From: an uncultured Acidimicrobiales bacterium
GTDB lineage: Bacteria > Actinomycetota > Acidimicrobiia > Acidimicrobiales > SZUA-35
Length of the DNA: 64,000 nucleotides
NCBI GenBank assembly: GCA_938002965.1
Contig: CALKZY010000025.1
Coordinates: 1-64,000 of the forward strand
Direction: 5' to 3'
Position 1 is the stretch's first letter; the number at the start of each line of letters is the position of its first letter. Below, piece after piece: positions 33,001 to 41,959 of this stretch. The notes under the pieces are model-generated. The model saw only the letters and a program-made list of their open reading frames with translations. It did no database searches and was not told where the DNA came from. A program made the translations under genes and the position numbers.

Positions 33001-33552
33001 CACGAGTTCCTGGACGGTCAGGTGAACGACGTCAAGGCAACTCGGCGGGATCTTCACCGCCTGATTCGATCCATCGATGAGGAAATCGTTGGTGTCTTCT
33101 CGGCCGCGTTCGCCGATGTTTCATCCAATTTCACCGGACTGTTCTCGACCCTGTTCCCGGGCGGCAAGGGCGGCCTGAAGCTGACCAATGCCGATGACAT
33201 CTTGAACTGTGGCATCGAGATCGAGGCAAAGCCGTCAGGCAAGAACGTGAAGAAGCTGTCTCTGCTCTCGGGTGGCGAGCGGTCGCTCGTCGCTCTGGCC
33301 TTCCTCTTTGCTGTGTTCCGCAGCCGACCGTCGCCGTTCTATGTCATGGACGAGGTCGAGGCCGCGCTGGACGATATGAACCTGTCGCGGTTCCTGGCTC
33401 TGGTCGAAGAGTTCCGCAAAGAAGCGCAGCTGATCATCGTCAGTCACCAGAAGCGAACAATGGAGGCCGCTGACGTCCTCTACGGGGTAAGCATGAAACC
33501 CGGAGGGTCGTCCCGAGTGGTTACCGAGCGGGCCGAGAAAGTCCTGGACTAG
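30055..33552 (+). CDS. smc: Chromosome segregation ATPase SMC
   Basis: 1165 residues from GTG 30055, giving the family start FLKALTIKGFKSFADS. Walker A GPNGSGKSN is at 31-39. Two long coiled coils flank a hinge at about 495-660 (DGVLGTLLDLVDVDEGFELA through the GDRFSGRGWR segment). The C-terminal head has the signature LLSGGERSLVALAFLF (LSGGE from 1071) and Walker B FYVMDEVEAALDD. With ScpA and ScpB it folds and separates chromosomes. An out-of-frame ATG pair lies just upstream. ftsY, usually the next gene in actinobacteria, is here 7 kb downstream. Confidence 0.97.
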   Translation: MFLKALTIKGFKSFADSAELKLEPGITVVVGPNGSGKSNVVDAMAWVLGAQAPSAVRSQKMEDVIFAGTASRKALGRAEVSLTIDNNDGVLPIEYSEVAITRTLFRSGESDYAINGTSCRLLDIQELLSDSGVGRQQHIIVSQGQIDAVLNSRPEERRGIIEEAAGVLKYRKRRERAERRLEAAGENLSRLQDLLREVRRQIKPLERQAEAARRHGELVEELGALKVHLAGRELKALTGRLEAGRRDLNGIGDREQELTARLATLDAAVLEGEAELSALGTSDVGDLLSRTRSIAERVRGQRNVVAERLARLESELQAAVDDGLVANLEAESARIERELREASTELDDMKPEFDVLSELESSLTSEQLTFDTEWGDSVGPGPNRAAELRAQLEALNQAEQRSQQELARFDARVGDLDGRRDRAKQTRDQAQAAIDDYEVNKTESEQALADVQSRFREAASDLDRSRNLHQSAMATHTRSQARIEALEHALDAARSRAGADALQAVDGVLGTLLDLVDVDEGFELAAEAAMGDALLNVVVDNPRSGRQALAVLAEQDLAGGVLALGAGGVSSTTTDSPAVGQPLRSRVRAQGHDINRVTAVDQLLDVLVPPSVVVIESWTDHLDDIASQPQAVFVTRDGDRFSGRGWRLRQASSGATGAALEAARTQDQEAATELASALENQTASQRLFDELEEERTAAEKRVQGQRADVERQVANREQANSQIEQIERDRQQLLRQRTEVAERRQQDGSEVAALTRELPAVENEEAEHQRRAEALARSRTSLEERTREVATRRTELEVRTAAVEERCDLLVTRRSETESRLVRLVREREQARSRRVRIEQAIAVVNDLDQALTGHQRTLGRWIDALSVEQRAQSEAARKISSELSTRRGDRSSAEKEVAQLRERRGRLELDETEFRVKLEALTEALRRELEVDPDIAMTAALPEIVGGQSPEARVRELERELKIMGPINPLALEEFEELKERHEFLDGQVNDVKATRRDLHRLIRSIDEEIVGVFSAAFADVSSNFTGLFSTLFPGGKGGLKLTNADDILNCGIEIEAKPSGKNVKKLSLLSGGERSLVALAFLFAVFRSRPSPFYVMDEVEAALDDMNLSRFLALVEEFRKEAQLIIVSHQKRTMEAADVLYGVSMKPGGSSRVVTERAEKVLD

Positions 33553-33583
33553 GTCTTGGGTGACCGGGAGATCACCGGCCAGG

Positions 33584-34555
33584 TCACGGCAGCCGGCTGA
33601 ACCACAGCAGGCTGAGAGCTCCCGATAACAGGAGAAGGGCCAGCGCCGCTGCGGCAAACCAGTCGGTAACCTCACGATCGACCAGTTCGTATCCGACGGC
33701 TGATCCGATGTTGTCGTACACCTCTTCCAGTTCACCCAACGACGAGGCGGTAAAGAAGGCACCGCCGGTGCTGTCGGCGATGTCGCGCAGATTGTTTTCC
33801 TCCACCGGAACCGGCGTGCGCTGCTGCTCAACCTGCGGTGTCTGAGGGTCGTCGAGAACTACGAAGCCGCCAGCCGTACCAAAGGCGATTGTTGATACCG
33901 GCACTTCAGCCTCGCGAGCTGCGGCCACTGCGGAGGCGTCCGGCCGCCCGATAGTGGTTTTGCCATCCGACAACAGGACAATCCGAGCCGGTGGCGCTTC
34001 ACCGGTCTCGTCAGGTGGCGCGTTCCGTAGCGCTTCCAGTGAGGTGAAGATTGCTTCGCCTATCGCCGTCGACTCAGCCAGTCTCAGATTGTTGATGGCA
34101 TTTCGTGCCGGGAGCCGCTCAACCGTGGGCGACACCAAAACCGAGGCGGTTCCGGCAAACGAGACGATCCCGACGTTAAGGGTTGGTGGTAGCTCATCGA
34201 TGAATCGGATGGCAGCCTGTTGAGCGGCGTTGATTCGATCGGGCTCGACGTCATCGGCCTGCATCGATAGTGACACGTCGATGGCCACGATCACGGTTGC
34301 TCGTTCCCGAGGCACCCGGACTTGACGAGCCGGTTGTGCCACGGCCGCAGTGAGCAGGGTGACGGCGGCCAAGAAGAAGAGTGGAGGTACGTGCCGCCGC
34401 CAACCTGGACCGGCATCGGGAATCGAGTCGAAGAGCTCTGAAGAGCTGAACCGAAGGGCGTAGTGCTTGCGGCGTCGCTGAACGGCGATGTAGCCGGCAA
34501 TGACGACGGCCACCAGGATCAGCAACACCAAACGACTTGGCGCGAGGAAGGTCAT
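33584..34555 (-). CDS. Membrane VWA-domain protein (BatA-like)
   Basis: 323 residues. Membrane segments lie at about 7-23, 57-74 and 297-318. Between the last two is a von Willebrand A domain with an intact MIDAS: VAIDVSLSMQ (D93, S95, S97), then ESTAIGEAIFTSLEAL and IVLLSDGKTTIG. It is the last gene of a MoxR-DUF58-VWA operon on the minus strand and overlaps the DUF58 gene by 4 bases. Such modules are thought to use a MoxR chaperone with VWA metal-ion adhesion sites to assemble or activate membrane complexes. It ends about 31 bases from the convergent smc. Confidence 0.85.
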   Translation of the reverse strand: MTFLAPSRLVLLILVAVVIAGYIAVQRRRKHYALRFSSSELFDSIPDAGPGWRRHVPPLFFLAAVTLLTAAVAQPARQVRVPRERATVIVAIDVSLSMQADDVEPDRINAAQQAAIRFIDELPPTLNVGIVSFAGTASVLVSPTVERLPARNAINNLRLAESTAIGEAIFTSLEALRNAPPDETGEAPPARIVLLSDGKTTIGRPDASAVAAAREAEVPVSTIAFGTAGGFVVLDDPQTPQVEQQRTPVPVEENNLRDIADSTGGAFFTASSLGELEEVYDNIGSAVGYELVDREVTDWFAAAALALLLLSGALSLLWFSRLP

Positions 34556-35520
34556 CGCCGCGCCCCGCTTCGAATTCGGAGACGGCGTTCAACGACAAAC
34601 GAGACCAGGTCGTTTAGCCACGGCCGGTCGGTTGAAAGGTGCAGATGATCGATGCGGGCGTGTCGAAAGATGTCTTCGATTCGTCGTTGACGGTCGTTGG
34701 CCGCCGAGGCGAAGGCCTCCCTGGTCGCCCGACGGGAGGTGTTGATCTCGCGAATCTGTCCGGTGGCCGGATCGGACAGGGCGACGATGCCCAGGTCGGG
34801 GATCGTGAAGTCGCGGGGGTCGCTGATCTGCACCGCCAGCATGTCGTGGCGCTTTGCCGCAATGGACAGGTCATGCTCCCAACCGGGTTTCACTTGAAAG
34901 TCCGACACCACAGCCATAAGTCCTCGTCGACGAGCCAGCATGGCCACTCGCCCGGTAGCCAGCGAAAGATCGCAGGGGCCCGATTGGTGAGGTCGCGGGT
35001 GATCGGCGATGTCGTGCAGGATTCTCAGCAGGTGGCGGCGTGAGCCACGGGCTGGGACAACCCTAAGTTCGTCGCCCGATATGAGTCCGGCGCCGAGTCG
35101 GTTGCCGTCACGGCCGGTGAGAAACCCGACGGCGGCGGCGGCGGCCAAAGCCACAGTTTGTTTCTCCGATGCCGCCGTCCCGAAGTACATCCTGGAGGAT
35201 TGGTCGACCACCAGCCAGGTTTGCAGTTCCCGTTCGGCGATGGTTTGGCGAATATACGGTTGTTTGAGGCGGGCCGTCACGTTCCAATCGATCCGGCGCA
35301 CGTCGTCGCCGGGCTCGTAGGCCCGTGTCTCTCCAAGTTCGGTACCGTGGCCGGGGACGAGGCCGCGGTGGTCGCCGTGAAGCAATCCGTCAAGTCGGCG
35401 GGTCACGTCGAGTTCCAGTCGTCGCAGTAACTCTCGAGTAGAGCCCGACGCAATGTCGTCAACCTTCGATGTGGGGGACAGACCGGTTCCGATGGGGTCC
35501 TGAGGATTGCGAGAGGCCAT
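34552..35520 (-). CDS. DUF58-family protein
   Basis: 322 residues from ATG 35520. An ATG at 35592 in the same frame would add 24 residues but overlap the MoxR gene by 29 bases; neither has a clear ribosome binding site. The DUF58 signature is clear: GTELGETRAYEPGDDVRRIDWNVTARL, then RELQTWLVVDQSSRMYFG, a degenerate VWA-like MIDAS. The protein is probably cytoplasmic. It lies between MoxR and the VWA gene, the standard order of this module, and would be the adaptor between them. Confidence 0.85.
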   Translation of the reverse strand: MASRNPQDPIGTGLSPTSKVDDIASGSTRELLRRLELDVTRRLDGLLHGDHRGLVPGHGTELGETRAYEPGDDVRRIDWNVTARLKQPYIRQTIAERELQTWLVVDQSSRMYFGTAASEKQTVALAAAAAVGFLTGRDGNRLGAGLISGDELRVVPARGSRRHLLRILHDIADHPRPHQSGPCDLSLATGRVAMLARRRGLMAVVSDFQVKPGWEHDLSIAAKRHDMLAVQISDPRDFTIPDLGIVALSDPATGQIREINTSRRATREAFASAANDRQRRIEDIFRHARIDHLHLSTDRPWLNDLVSFVVERRLRIRSGARR

Positions 35521-35563
35521 CACAGTCACCGGGGCCGAGCTGGGGTGTCGCTTAGCAGGGATA

Positions 35564-36652
35564 TCACGAGCCGCCGTTATGGGCTGCCGCATCCGGGGTC
35601 GTCAGCACTGATGCCGGTACGACCGTAAGGATGCGATTGAGTACGTCGTCGGCCGTCAGGCCTTTCGCTAATGCTTCATAGGAAAGCATCAGACGATGTC
35701 GCAGAACGTCGCGCGAGATATCAAAGACGTCTTGTGACGTGACGTAGTCTCGGCCTCGAATCAGGGCCAGGGCCCTAGCAGCCGCCACCAGGCCGAGTGT
35801 GGCCCTGGGGCTAACGCCGAAGTCGACAAGCGGTTCCAACTCTGGGATTCCCCGGGAGGCCGGCTCACGGGTGGCCATGACCAGATCGACCGCGTATTGG
35901 GCTACGCCGCTATCGACGTAGATCCGATCGGCTAACTGTTGTATCCGCTCAAGTTCATCGGTGGTCATGACCTGACTGGCCGAGGGGGCGTCGACGCTCA
36001 CCCGACGGATGATTTCGAGTTCCTCGGCCGGCGTTGGGTAGTCGACCACCACTTTCATCAGGAACCGGTCTCGCTGTGCCTCCGGGAGTGTGTAGACGCC
36101 CTCGGATTCCACCGGGTTCTGGGTTGCCAACACCAGGAACGGGGAGGGGAGTGGTTTTGTGGTTCCGGCGATGGATACCTGACGTTCGGCCATGACTTCG
36201 AGAAGCGCCGACTGGACTTTGGCCGGTGCCCGGTTCACCTCGTCGGCCAAAACGAGGTTGGCGAACACGGGCCCCCACTCGATGTCGAAGGCGTCTTCAC
36301 TGGAACGCCAGATGCGGGTGCCGATGAGATCCGATGGCAAGAGATCAGGGGTGAACTGAAGTCGGTTGAAACTTCCACCGACCGTCTGAGCCATGGTGGC
36401 AACAGCCAGTGTCTTGGCCACCCCTGGAAGCCCTTCGAGCAGTACGTGCCCTCTGGCCAAGAGGGCAACCATCAGGCGCTCGATCATGTGGTCCTGGCCG
36501 ACGATGACCTTCTTGATTTCGAACATCACCCGTTCGACTGTCCGGGCCAGGTCCTGCGCCGAGGATCCGGATGACAAATCGCCAACCTCAGAAGAGGCGT
36601 CAACGGAAAGAGGTGCGGTCGTGTCGTTCGAAGTTCTGGTCGGCAGATCCAT
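35564..36652 (-). CDS. MoxR-type AAA+ ATPase
   Basis: 362 residues. A disordered N-terminus of about 35 residues precedes VKKVIVGQDHMIERL, Walker A GLPGVAKT (74-81), the MoxR-specific FTPDLLPSDLIGTRI, Walker B LVLADEVNRAP and the sensor ATQNPVESEG. MoxR ATPases act as chaperones that insert cofactors or remodel VWA-protein complexes. First gene of the minus-strand MoxR-DUF58-VWA operon, divergent from the response-regulator gene at 36820 across about 167 bases, which should hold both promoters. Confidence 0.93.
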   Translation of the reverse strand: MDLPTRTSNDTTAPLSVDASSEVGDLSSGSSAQDLARTVERVMFEIKKVIVGQDHMIERLMVALLARGHVLLEGLPGVAKTLAVATMAQTVGGSFNRLQFTPDLLPSDLIGTRIWRSSEDAFDIEWGPVFANLVLADEVNRAPAKVQSALLEVMAERQVSIAGTTKPLPSPFLVLATQNPVESEGVYTLPEAQRDRFLMKVVVDYPTPAEELEIIRRVSVDAPSASQVMTTDELERIQQLADRIYVDSGVAQYAVDLVMATREPASRGIPELEPLVDFGVSPRATLGLVAAARALALIRGRDYVTSQDVFDISRDVLRHRLMLSYEALAKGLTADDVLNRILTVVPASVLTTPDAAAHNGGS

Positions 36653-36806
36653 GGTTCTCGTGTGTTGTGGTGTCTTCTTTGTACGTCGACTGCGGGAAAA
36701 TCGAAGTAAATGGAACAGAAAGACCGGTGGCGGCTGTTGCCTTGTTGATGATATCCGACGTCACCTCGTCGAGCCCTGCGGATGCGCCGGTCGGTGGGCG
36801 TGGCAC

Positions 36807-36812
36807 TAGCGT
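36807..36812 (+). promoter_or_regulatory. Putative -10 element (TAGCGT), leaderless start
   Basis: TAGCGT ends 7 bases before the regulator ATG at 36820, with no Shine-Dalgarno sequence in between. Confidence 0.35.
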
Positions 36813-36819
36813 TGGTGTT

Positions 36820-37566
36820 ATGCGACTTCTTGTAGTCGATGACGAAGTTGACCTGGCCTTGACCGTTGCCGCCGCCCTGCGGCGCGAAGGCTACGCAGTT
36901 GATGTGGTCCACAGCGGTCAGGACGCGTTGGACCGGCTGCTCATCAACCCCTATGACTTGGTTCTGCTCGACCTGACGTTGCCCGACATTGACGGGTTGG
37001 AAGTCTGCAACACAATTCGGACAGATCCAATGTTCGATCCGACAACCCGAATTCTGATGGTGACCGCTCGAGACAGCATCGGTGATCGGGTAATCGGCCT
37101 CGACCAGGGGGCGGACGATTACCTGATCAAGCCCTTTGCTTTACAAGAACTTTCGGCTCGAGTCCGTACGTTGTTGCGAAGAGAGACAGCTGGCGGAGAT
37201 GCCATTCTTGAGACCGGCGGGCTCTCGCTGGACACCGCTCAGCAGACGGTTTCCTGGAGCGATGAAGAGATCGAGCTGACCACCAAAGAGTTCTCCCTGT
37301 TGAGGTACTTCATGTCACATCCCCAAGAGGTGCTTTCCCAAGAGCGTCTTCTGGAGCATGTCTGGGACGAAATGCTCGATCCGTTCACCAACACTGCGAG
37401 GGTCACTGTCGGCACTCTTCGCCGCAAGTTGGCTGCCGCCACCGGCGTTCAACACATCGAGACGGTGATCGGCGCAGGTTATCGATTCCTGGCCGAGCCG
37501 CTCGAGATTGATGACGCCACCGGGCAACGAGTTGATGACGATGCTGCTGAAGAGTCCGGACCGTGA
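36820..37566 (+). CDS. OmpR-family response regulator (MprA-like)
   Basis: 248 residues from ATG 36820; the frame is open further upstream but the receiver fold starts here (MRLLVVDDEVDLA). The phosphorylated Asp is D51 in LVLLDLTLPD, and the Lys is in DYLIKPFALQE. The winged helix (ELTTKEFSLLRYFMSHP, then SQERLLEHVWDE) binds DNA. The acidic tail (DDDAAEESG) is unusual. The gene overlaps a kinase gene by 4 bases and is followed by an HtrA protease gene, the order of MprA-MprB-PepD in mycobacteria, so an envelope-stress role is likely. Confidence 0.92.
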   Translation: MRLLVVDDEVDLALTVAAALRREGYAVDVVHSGQDALDRLLINPYDLVLLDLTLPDIDGLEVCNTIRTDPMFDPTTRILMVTARDSIGDRVIGLDQGADDYLIKPFALQELSARVRTLLRRETAGGDAILETGGLSLDTAQQTVSWSDEEIELTTKEFSLLRYFMSHPQEVLSQERLLEHVWDEMLDPFTNTARVTVGTLRRKLAAATGVQHIETVIGAGYRFLAEPLEIDDATGQRVDDDAAEESGP

Positions 37567-39017
37567 CGGGGGCTGCTGAGATTTCCTCGATTGACCCGCC
37601 GTCAACTCGACGGCGGTCTCTCGTTCCGGCTTGGGCACAGTCGATCAAGTTTCGTCTGGCCATGACTTATGCGTTGACGGTCTACGCCCTTGCTGTGCTC
37701 ATCATCGGTGGCATCTACGCATCTCAGGTACGGCAGTTGGACAATCCCGTCATCCTTGAGCGACGGGTAGCTCAGCTCGATCCCAATACCGGTCTGGCCG
37801 TTCAAGTTGGCTCTGTCACGACCGCCGACGAGGCTGCTCAGCGCATGCTCTTCGCCGTGGAGGCGAACTCGTACAAGCGGACTCTCGACAATCTCAAAAA
37901 CGCTTCGTTGGCTGGCTTGGCCCTGATGGTGGTGGTGGCGTTCGGGGTCGGCTGGCTTCTGGCAAGTGTCACGCTTCGTCCGATCAACTCCATGGTCGCT
38001 GTCGCCAGGGACATAACCGGAACCGACCTGAGCCGTCGCATCGACTTGAAGGGCCAAGACGACGAACTGAAGCGTCTGGCCGACACCTTCGACTCAATGC
38101 TTGATCGCCTTCAGGGGGCGTTCGAGAATCAGCGACGATTCGTTCAGGACGCATCCCACGAGCTCCGAAATCCACTGGCCACCGCCCGCGCCAGCCTCGA
38201 ACTGGCGTTGACCGACCCCGACGCCGATAGGTCAAGCCTCCGCCAAGCGGCAGAGGTGGCTCACCGCTCGACCGAACGAATGGCCGACCTGGTCGATGAT
38301 CTTCTGGTGCAAGCCCGCACCGGAGTACCTGAGATCACCCTTGGTGAAGTCTTCATGTCCGAACTGGTGGGTGATGTGGTAAACCAATTCCGCGCCGCTG
38401 CGCGCCAGCGTGGCGTACGTCTGGTTTTCGAGCTCGGCGCCCCGACACCCGACGCGGGTGAGACGAACGCCTTGGCGCCGACAGCGGTGGGGCCAGCAGT
38501 GACCGGCGACGAGTCAGGCCTTTACAGAGCAGTGTCCAACCTGGTCTCGAACGCCATTAGACATGCCCCGCCGGGCACGACTGTGGATATCGCTGTCGGT
38601 GAGATCGGACCGTCGGTCGAGGTGGCCATCACCGATCACGGGCGCGGTTTGACCGACGAGGAAAAGTCGATGGTGTTCCAACGATTCTGGACTGGTCAGG
38701 ATTCAACCGAGGGAACAGGTCTTGGCCTCAGCATTGTCCGCCAAATCGCCCATCGACACGGCGGGTCGGTCAGGGTTCATTCGGTTGTCGATCAAGGCGC
38801 TACTTTTGTGCTGCAACTGCCGACTAGACACAACGACGACCGTGAGAGTTCAACGGAGATTGATGGCAACGTCATCGGCGAGTCTCAGGCTGAGATTCAA
38901 ACTAAAACTCGAACAGGCGACAACGGCCACCTTGGCTCTGTATTCACTGAGTTCGATACTGTAGGGGATGGGATGAGCAACGGGATAAGTGATCTTGAAA
39001 GACACGACCATGGATGA
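37563..39017 (+). CDS. Sensor histidine kinase (MprB-like)
   Basis: 484 residues, GTG start overlapping the regulator's stop. Membrane segments at about 31-53 and 115-136 enclose a 60-residue extracytoplasmic sensor. A HAMP domain (LRPINSMVAVARDITGTDL) leads to the HisKA box with H199 (ASHELRNPLATAR) and an ATPase domain (VSNLVSNAIRHAP, DHGRGL, GTGLGLSIVRQI). A C-terminal extension of about 60 polar residues follows the kinase core. It should phosphorylate the regulator encoded upstream. The downstream protease gene starts inside its 3' end. Confidence 0.92.
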   Translation: MTGAAEISSIDPPSTRRRSLVPAWAQSIKFRLAMTYALTVYALAVLIIGGIYASQVRQLDNPVILERRVAQLDPNTGLAVQVGSVTTADEAAQRMLFAVEANSYKRTLDNLKNASLAGLALMVVVAFGVGWLLASVTLRPINSMVAVARDITGTDLSRRIDLKGQDDELKRLADTFDSMLDRLQGAFENQRRFVQDASHELRNPLATARASLELALTDPDADRSSLRQAAEVAHRSTERMADLVDDLLVQARTGVPEITLGEVFMSELVGDVVNQFRAAARQRGVRLVFELGAPTPDAGETNALAPTAVGPAVTGDESGLYRAVSNLVSNAIRHAPPGTTVDIAVGEIGPSVEVAITDHGRGLTDEEKSMVFQRFWTGQDSTEGTGLGLSIVRQIAHRHGGSVRVHSVVDQGATFVLQLPTRHNDDRESSTEIDGNVIGESQAEIQTKTRTGDNGHLGSVFTEFDTVGDGMSNGISDLERHDHG

Positions 39018-40710
39018 TGACATCGCACCAAACCCTGAAACCGATCCCACCCGGCCGATGCCTGCAGGTTTCGGCCGCGGTGACACCGAGCCGCTACCGA
39101 TCGATGCCCCGGCTACGTCACCGCTTCCCCCTCCGCCTTTGCCGGGAGTGCCGCCTTCATCAACTGCGCCGCCGGCCCCGCTTCGCCAGGTCGAGACCCC
39201 GGCTGCACCACTGTCACAGGTGCCCGCTTCGTTGAACCCTCCGTCTTTTGAGACCGGAACCAGATCTCAAACCGACATCATTGGATCTCCGACTCCGGTG
39301 GTCCCGATGCCGCCACCCAGCGGATCGCCGGTTGCGCCACCAGCCCCCGAGGTTTCGTCGCCATCGGTGGCGTCGCCCCCCTCGACCAGTGCTCTTCCAC
39401 CCAAACCGATGGCGCCAGCCGGTTGGAAGCCAGGCTCAAACCCCAGTTCGCCGCCCACTGTCTCCAGAGCCGAGCCGTCAGCTCCGCCGGCCGGAAGCGT
39501 GGCCAGCACCGAGGGTCAATGGTTCCCCCCAGCAGCTCGGGACTCGGTCGACTCAGGAACGCCTGAGCGATCCTTTAGCCCGAGCGCACCACCGAATCCC
39601 CCCAAGGGATCTGCGGTGCCAACCGTCCCGACCTCCAAGCAAAGTGGGCTATGGGGTTGGCGGGCACTGTTGGCTTTTGTAGTCGGCGGGCTGTTGGCCA
39701 CCGCGGCATTTACCGCCGGCCGGTTCACTGCACCGGATGATGAGGTTGCCACAACGTCTCCGACCAGTATTTCTCTCGACCTCGATTCGGGTTCAGGTGC
39801 CACCGAGTCAGCCCAGAGCTTTCCTGCCGACTCGTCAGGGGTCGAGCCTGCCGCCTTTGTGGCCGACAAGCTGGGACCGTCGGTCGTGCAGGTGGAGACC
39901 GACATCGGATTGGGCTCCGGAGTGGTCTACCGCCAGGGCTATGTGATGACTAACAACCACGTGATTGAGGACGCTCAGTTAGTCAGGGTCAGGTCATCGG
40001 ACGGTCGAACCCTCGATGCCACAATCGTGGGTACCGACCCGGCCAGCGACATAGCCGTCCTGGCTGTCGAGGGCGGCGACAGTTTGCCCGTGGCCGAACT
40101 GGCTGAAAGCCGAGAGGTCCAGGTCGGGCAGTTGGCCGTAGCCATTGGATCGCCATTCCAGCTTCAGCAGACGGTGACCGCAGGCATTGTGTCAGCGGTT
40201 AACCGCCCGGTTCCAAGCAGGGTCGCCGACATCTGGGTTGCCATGATCCAAACCGATGCTCCTATCAATCCCGGTAACTCAGGCGGGGCGTTGGCTGACA
40301 AAGAAGCCCGGGTGATCGGCATTAACACTTCGATCCAGACCGGTGGGTTCAGCAACACCAACGCTGGGGTCGGCTTCGCGGTGCCAATCGACAATGCTGC
40401 TCGAATCGCCGACCTTCTGGTTGACGGTCGGCCGATCGAACCTGGCTTCCTAGGCATACAAGGCGCCCAGGCTACCGGTGGTGAGGCCGGAGTTGAGATC
40501 GCCGAAGTGACCGAACTGTCAGCGGCCGAAGAAGCGGGCCTCGAAGTAGGCGACCGGGTCTTGACGATCGATGGTGCCCCCGTCACCTCGATCCAGGAGT
40601 TGGCCGGACTCGTTCTTGCTCGACAAGCCGGAGACACCGTTGCCCTGCAGATTGTTCGCGACGGCGCGGCGTTCGAGCTTGACGTGGAACTTGGTATCCG
40701 CGATTCCTAG
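39010..40710 (+). CDS. htrA: HtrA/DegP-family membrane serine protease (PepD-like)
   Basis: 566 residues from ATG 39010; a GTG at 38989 in frame would add 7. A cytoplasmic Pro/Ser-rich region of about 210 residues precedes one membrane segment (about 215-240). The trypsin-like domain outside has H317 (MTNNHVIEDA), D347 (PASDIAVLAV) and S424 (INPGNSGGAL). One PDZ domain follows (GFLGIQGAQA, then AEEAGLEVGDRVLTIDG). HtrA proteases degrade or refold damaged envelope proteins. The regulator-kinase-protease order matches MprAB-PepD, where the protease is both target and feedback. The proline-rich tail resembles that of mycobacterial PepD. Confidence 0.92.
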   Translation: MDDDIAPNPETDPTRPMPAGFGRGDTEPLPIDAPATSPLPPPPLPGVPPSSTAPPAPLRQVETPAAPLSQVPASLNPPSFETGTRSQTDIIGSPTPVVPMPPPSGSPVAPPAPEVSSPSVASPPSTSALPPKPMAPAGWKPGSNPSSPPTVSRAEPSAPPAGSVASTEGQWFPPAARDSVDSGTPERSFSPSAPPNPPKGSAVPTVPTSKQSGLWGWRALLAFVVGGLLATAAFTAGRFTAPDDEVATTSPTSISLDLDSGSGATESAQSFPADSSGVEPAAFVADKLGPSVVQVETDIGLGSGVVYRQGYVMTNNHVIEDAQLVRVRSSDGRTLDATIVGTDPASDIAVLAVEGGDSLPVAELAESREVQVGQLAVAIGSPFQLQQTVTAGIVSAVNRPVPSRVADIWVAMIQTDAPINPGNSGGALADKEARVIGINTSIQTGGFSNTNAGVGFAVPIDNAARIADLLVDGRPIEPGFLGIQGAQATGGEAGVEIAEVTELSAAEEAGLEVGDRVLTIDGAPVTSIQELAGLVLARQAGDTVALQIVRDGAAFELDVELGIRDS

Positions 40711-40760
40711 GTGTGGGACCGACGCCTGATCACAGGCGTCGGTCGCAAACCGGCAGCCAC

Positions 40761-40766
40761 TAGGAT
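40761..40766 (+). promoter_or_regulatory. Putative -10 element (TAGGAT), leaderless start
   Basis: TAGGAT ends 8 bases before the ftsY ATG. The bases between (CTCCTTCG) are the reverse of a Shine-Dalgarno sequence, not one. The same TCTCCTT also separates the hexamer and ATG of ffh. Confidence 0.45.
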
Positions 40767-40774
40767 CTCCTTCG

Positions 40775-41926
40775 ATGGAACCAACGCTGATCGCAATCAT
40801 CGCCGTCGTGGCCCTAGTGGCTCTGCTGGGCGGTTTCTGGCTGGTCCGGAGCCGGGGCCGACGCCAACTTCAGGCCCCGTCCGATCCGCGAGTGTCCGCC
40901 CGGTCGACGGGTACAGGGGTGCTCGACGACAGACCAGTCGACCAGACACCGCCCGATGAGGTCGCAGTTGAAGATGTCGAGGTCGAGACACCGGCCGATG
41001 AGGCCGCGGTCGATCTCGAGGTCGGACCAAGGCCTTCCTTCTTCGAACGCCTGGGCAAGGCCCGCAGCGCCTTCAGTGGCTATTTGGGCGGCCTAGTCGG
41101 CTTGTCGAAGGTCGGAGAGGACGAGTGGGAAGGACTCGAAGAGGCGCTGATCCGGGCTGACGTGGGAGTCAAGACCTCCATGAGCCTCATCTCCGACGTG
41201 CGCACCAAGGCCAAGGAGAGCAAAGCAGAAGACGGTGCTGCGGTGCTGGAACTGCTTAAAGCTCGCATGCACACCGAGCTGGCCGACAAAGACCGTTCGC
41301 TTCGAATCGACGAAGGGGCCACCAATGTCTGGCTTTTCGTTGGCGTCAACGGCGTCGGCAAAACCACGACCATCGGCAAGCTCGGCAAGCGCCTGAAAGT
41401 TGAAGGACACAAACCTCTCATGGCGGCCGGTGACACCTTCCGTGCTGCGGCCGCCGAGCAGCTGACCATGTGGGCCGAGCGGTCCGGGTCGGAAATCGTG
41501 CGAGGTAGCGAAGGCGGCGATCCATCATCGGTGATCTTCGATGGAGTTGCCGCTGCGGCCGCACGAGAATGCGACGTGGTGCTGGCCGACACCGCCGGTC
41601 GGCTTCAGAACAAGACGAACTTGATGGAGGAACTCTCCAAGGTGCGTCGGGTTGCCGCTAAGGAACCGGGCAACGTAACCGAGGTTCTACTGGTCCTCGA
41701 CGCCACCACCGGCCAGAACGGCTTGTCGCAGGCCAAAGTGTTCACTGAGGCGGTCGATGTGACCGGCGTGGTGCTGACCAAGTTGGACGGTTCGGCCAAA
41801 GGTGGCGTCGTGTTCGCCATCGAATCGGAGTTCGGCCTGCCGGTGAAGCTGGTCGGGTTGGGCGAAGGAGTCGACGACCTGGTCGACTTCGAGCCTGCCG
41901 AGTTTGTCAACGCGCTCTTCGAGTAG
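40775..41926 (+). CDS. ftsY: Signal recognition particle receptor FtsY
   Basis: 383 residues. An N-terminal membrane segment (LIAIIAVVALVALLGGFWLV, about 5-24) and an acidic stretch precede the NG domain. GTPase motifs: GVNGVGKT (190-197), AAGDTFRAAAAEQL, VLADTAGRLQN, LTKLDGSAKGG. It docks the SRP-ribosome complex at the membrane for co-translational insertion. The built-in membrane anchor is typical of actinobacterial FtsY. Its partner ffh lies just downstream with a minus-strand DoxX gene between them, and both have nearly identical promoter-start segments. Confidence 0.96.
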   Translation: MEPTLIAIIAVVALVALLGGFWLVRSRGRRQLQAPSDPRVSARSTGTGVLDDRPVDQTPPDEVAVEDVEVETPADEAAVDLEVGPRPSFFERLGKARSAFSGYLGGLVGLSKVGEDEWEGLEEALIRADVGVKTSMSLISDVRTKAKESKAEDGAAVLELLKARMHTELADKDRSLRIDEGATNVWLFVGVNGVGKTTTIGKLGKRLKVEGHKPLMAAGDTFRAAAAEQLTMWAERSGSEIVRGSEGGDPSSVIFDGVAAAAARECDVVLADTAGRLQNKTNLMEELSKVRRVAAKEPGNVTEVLLVLDATTGQNGLSQAKVFTEAVDVTGVVLTKLDGSAKGGVVFAIESEFGLPVKLVGLGEGVDDLVDFEPAEFVNALFE

Positions 41927-41959
41927 CTCGACGTCTGGGCTGTCCGCTTGGCTGCTCGG

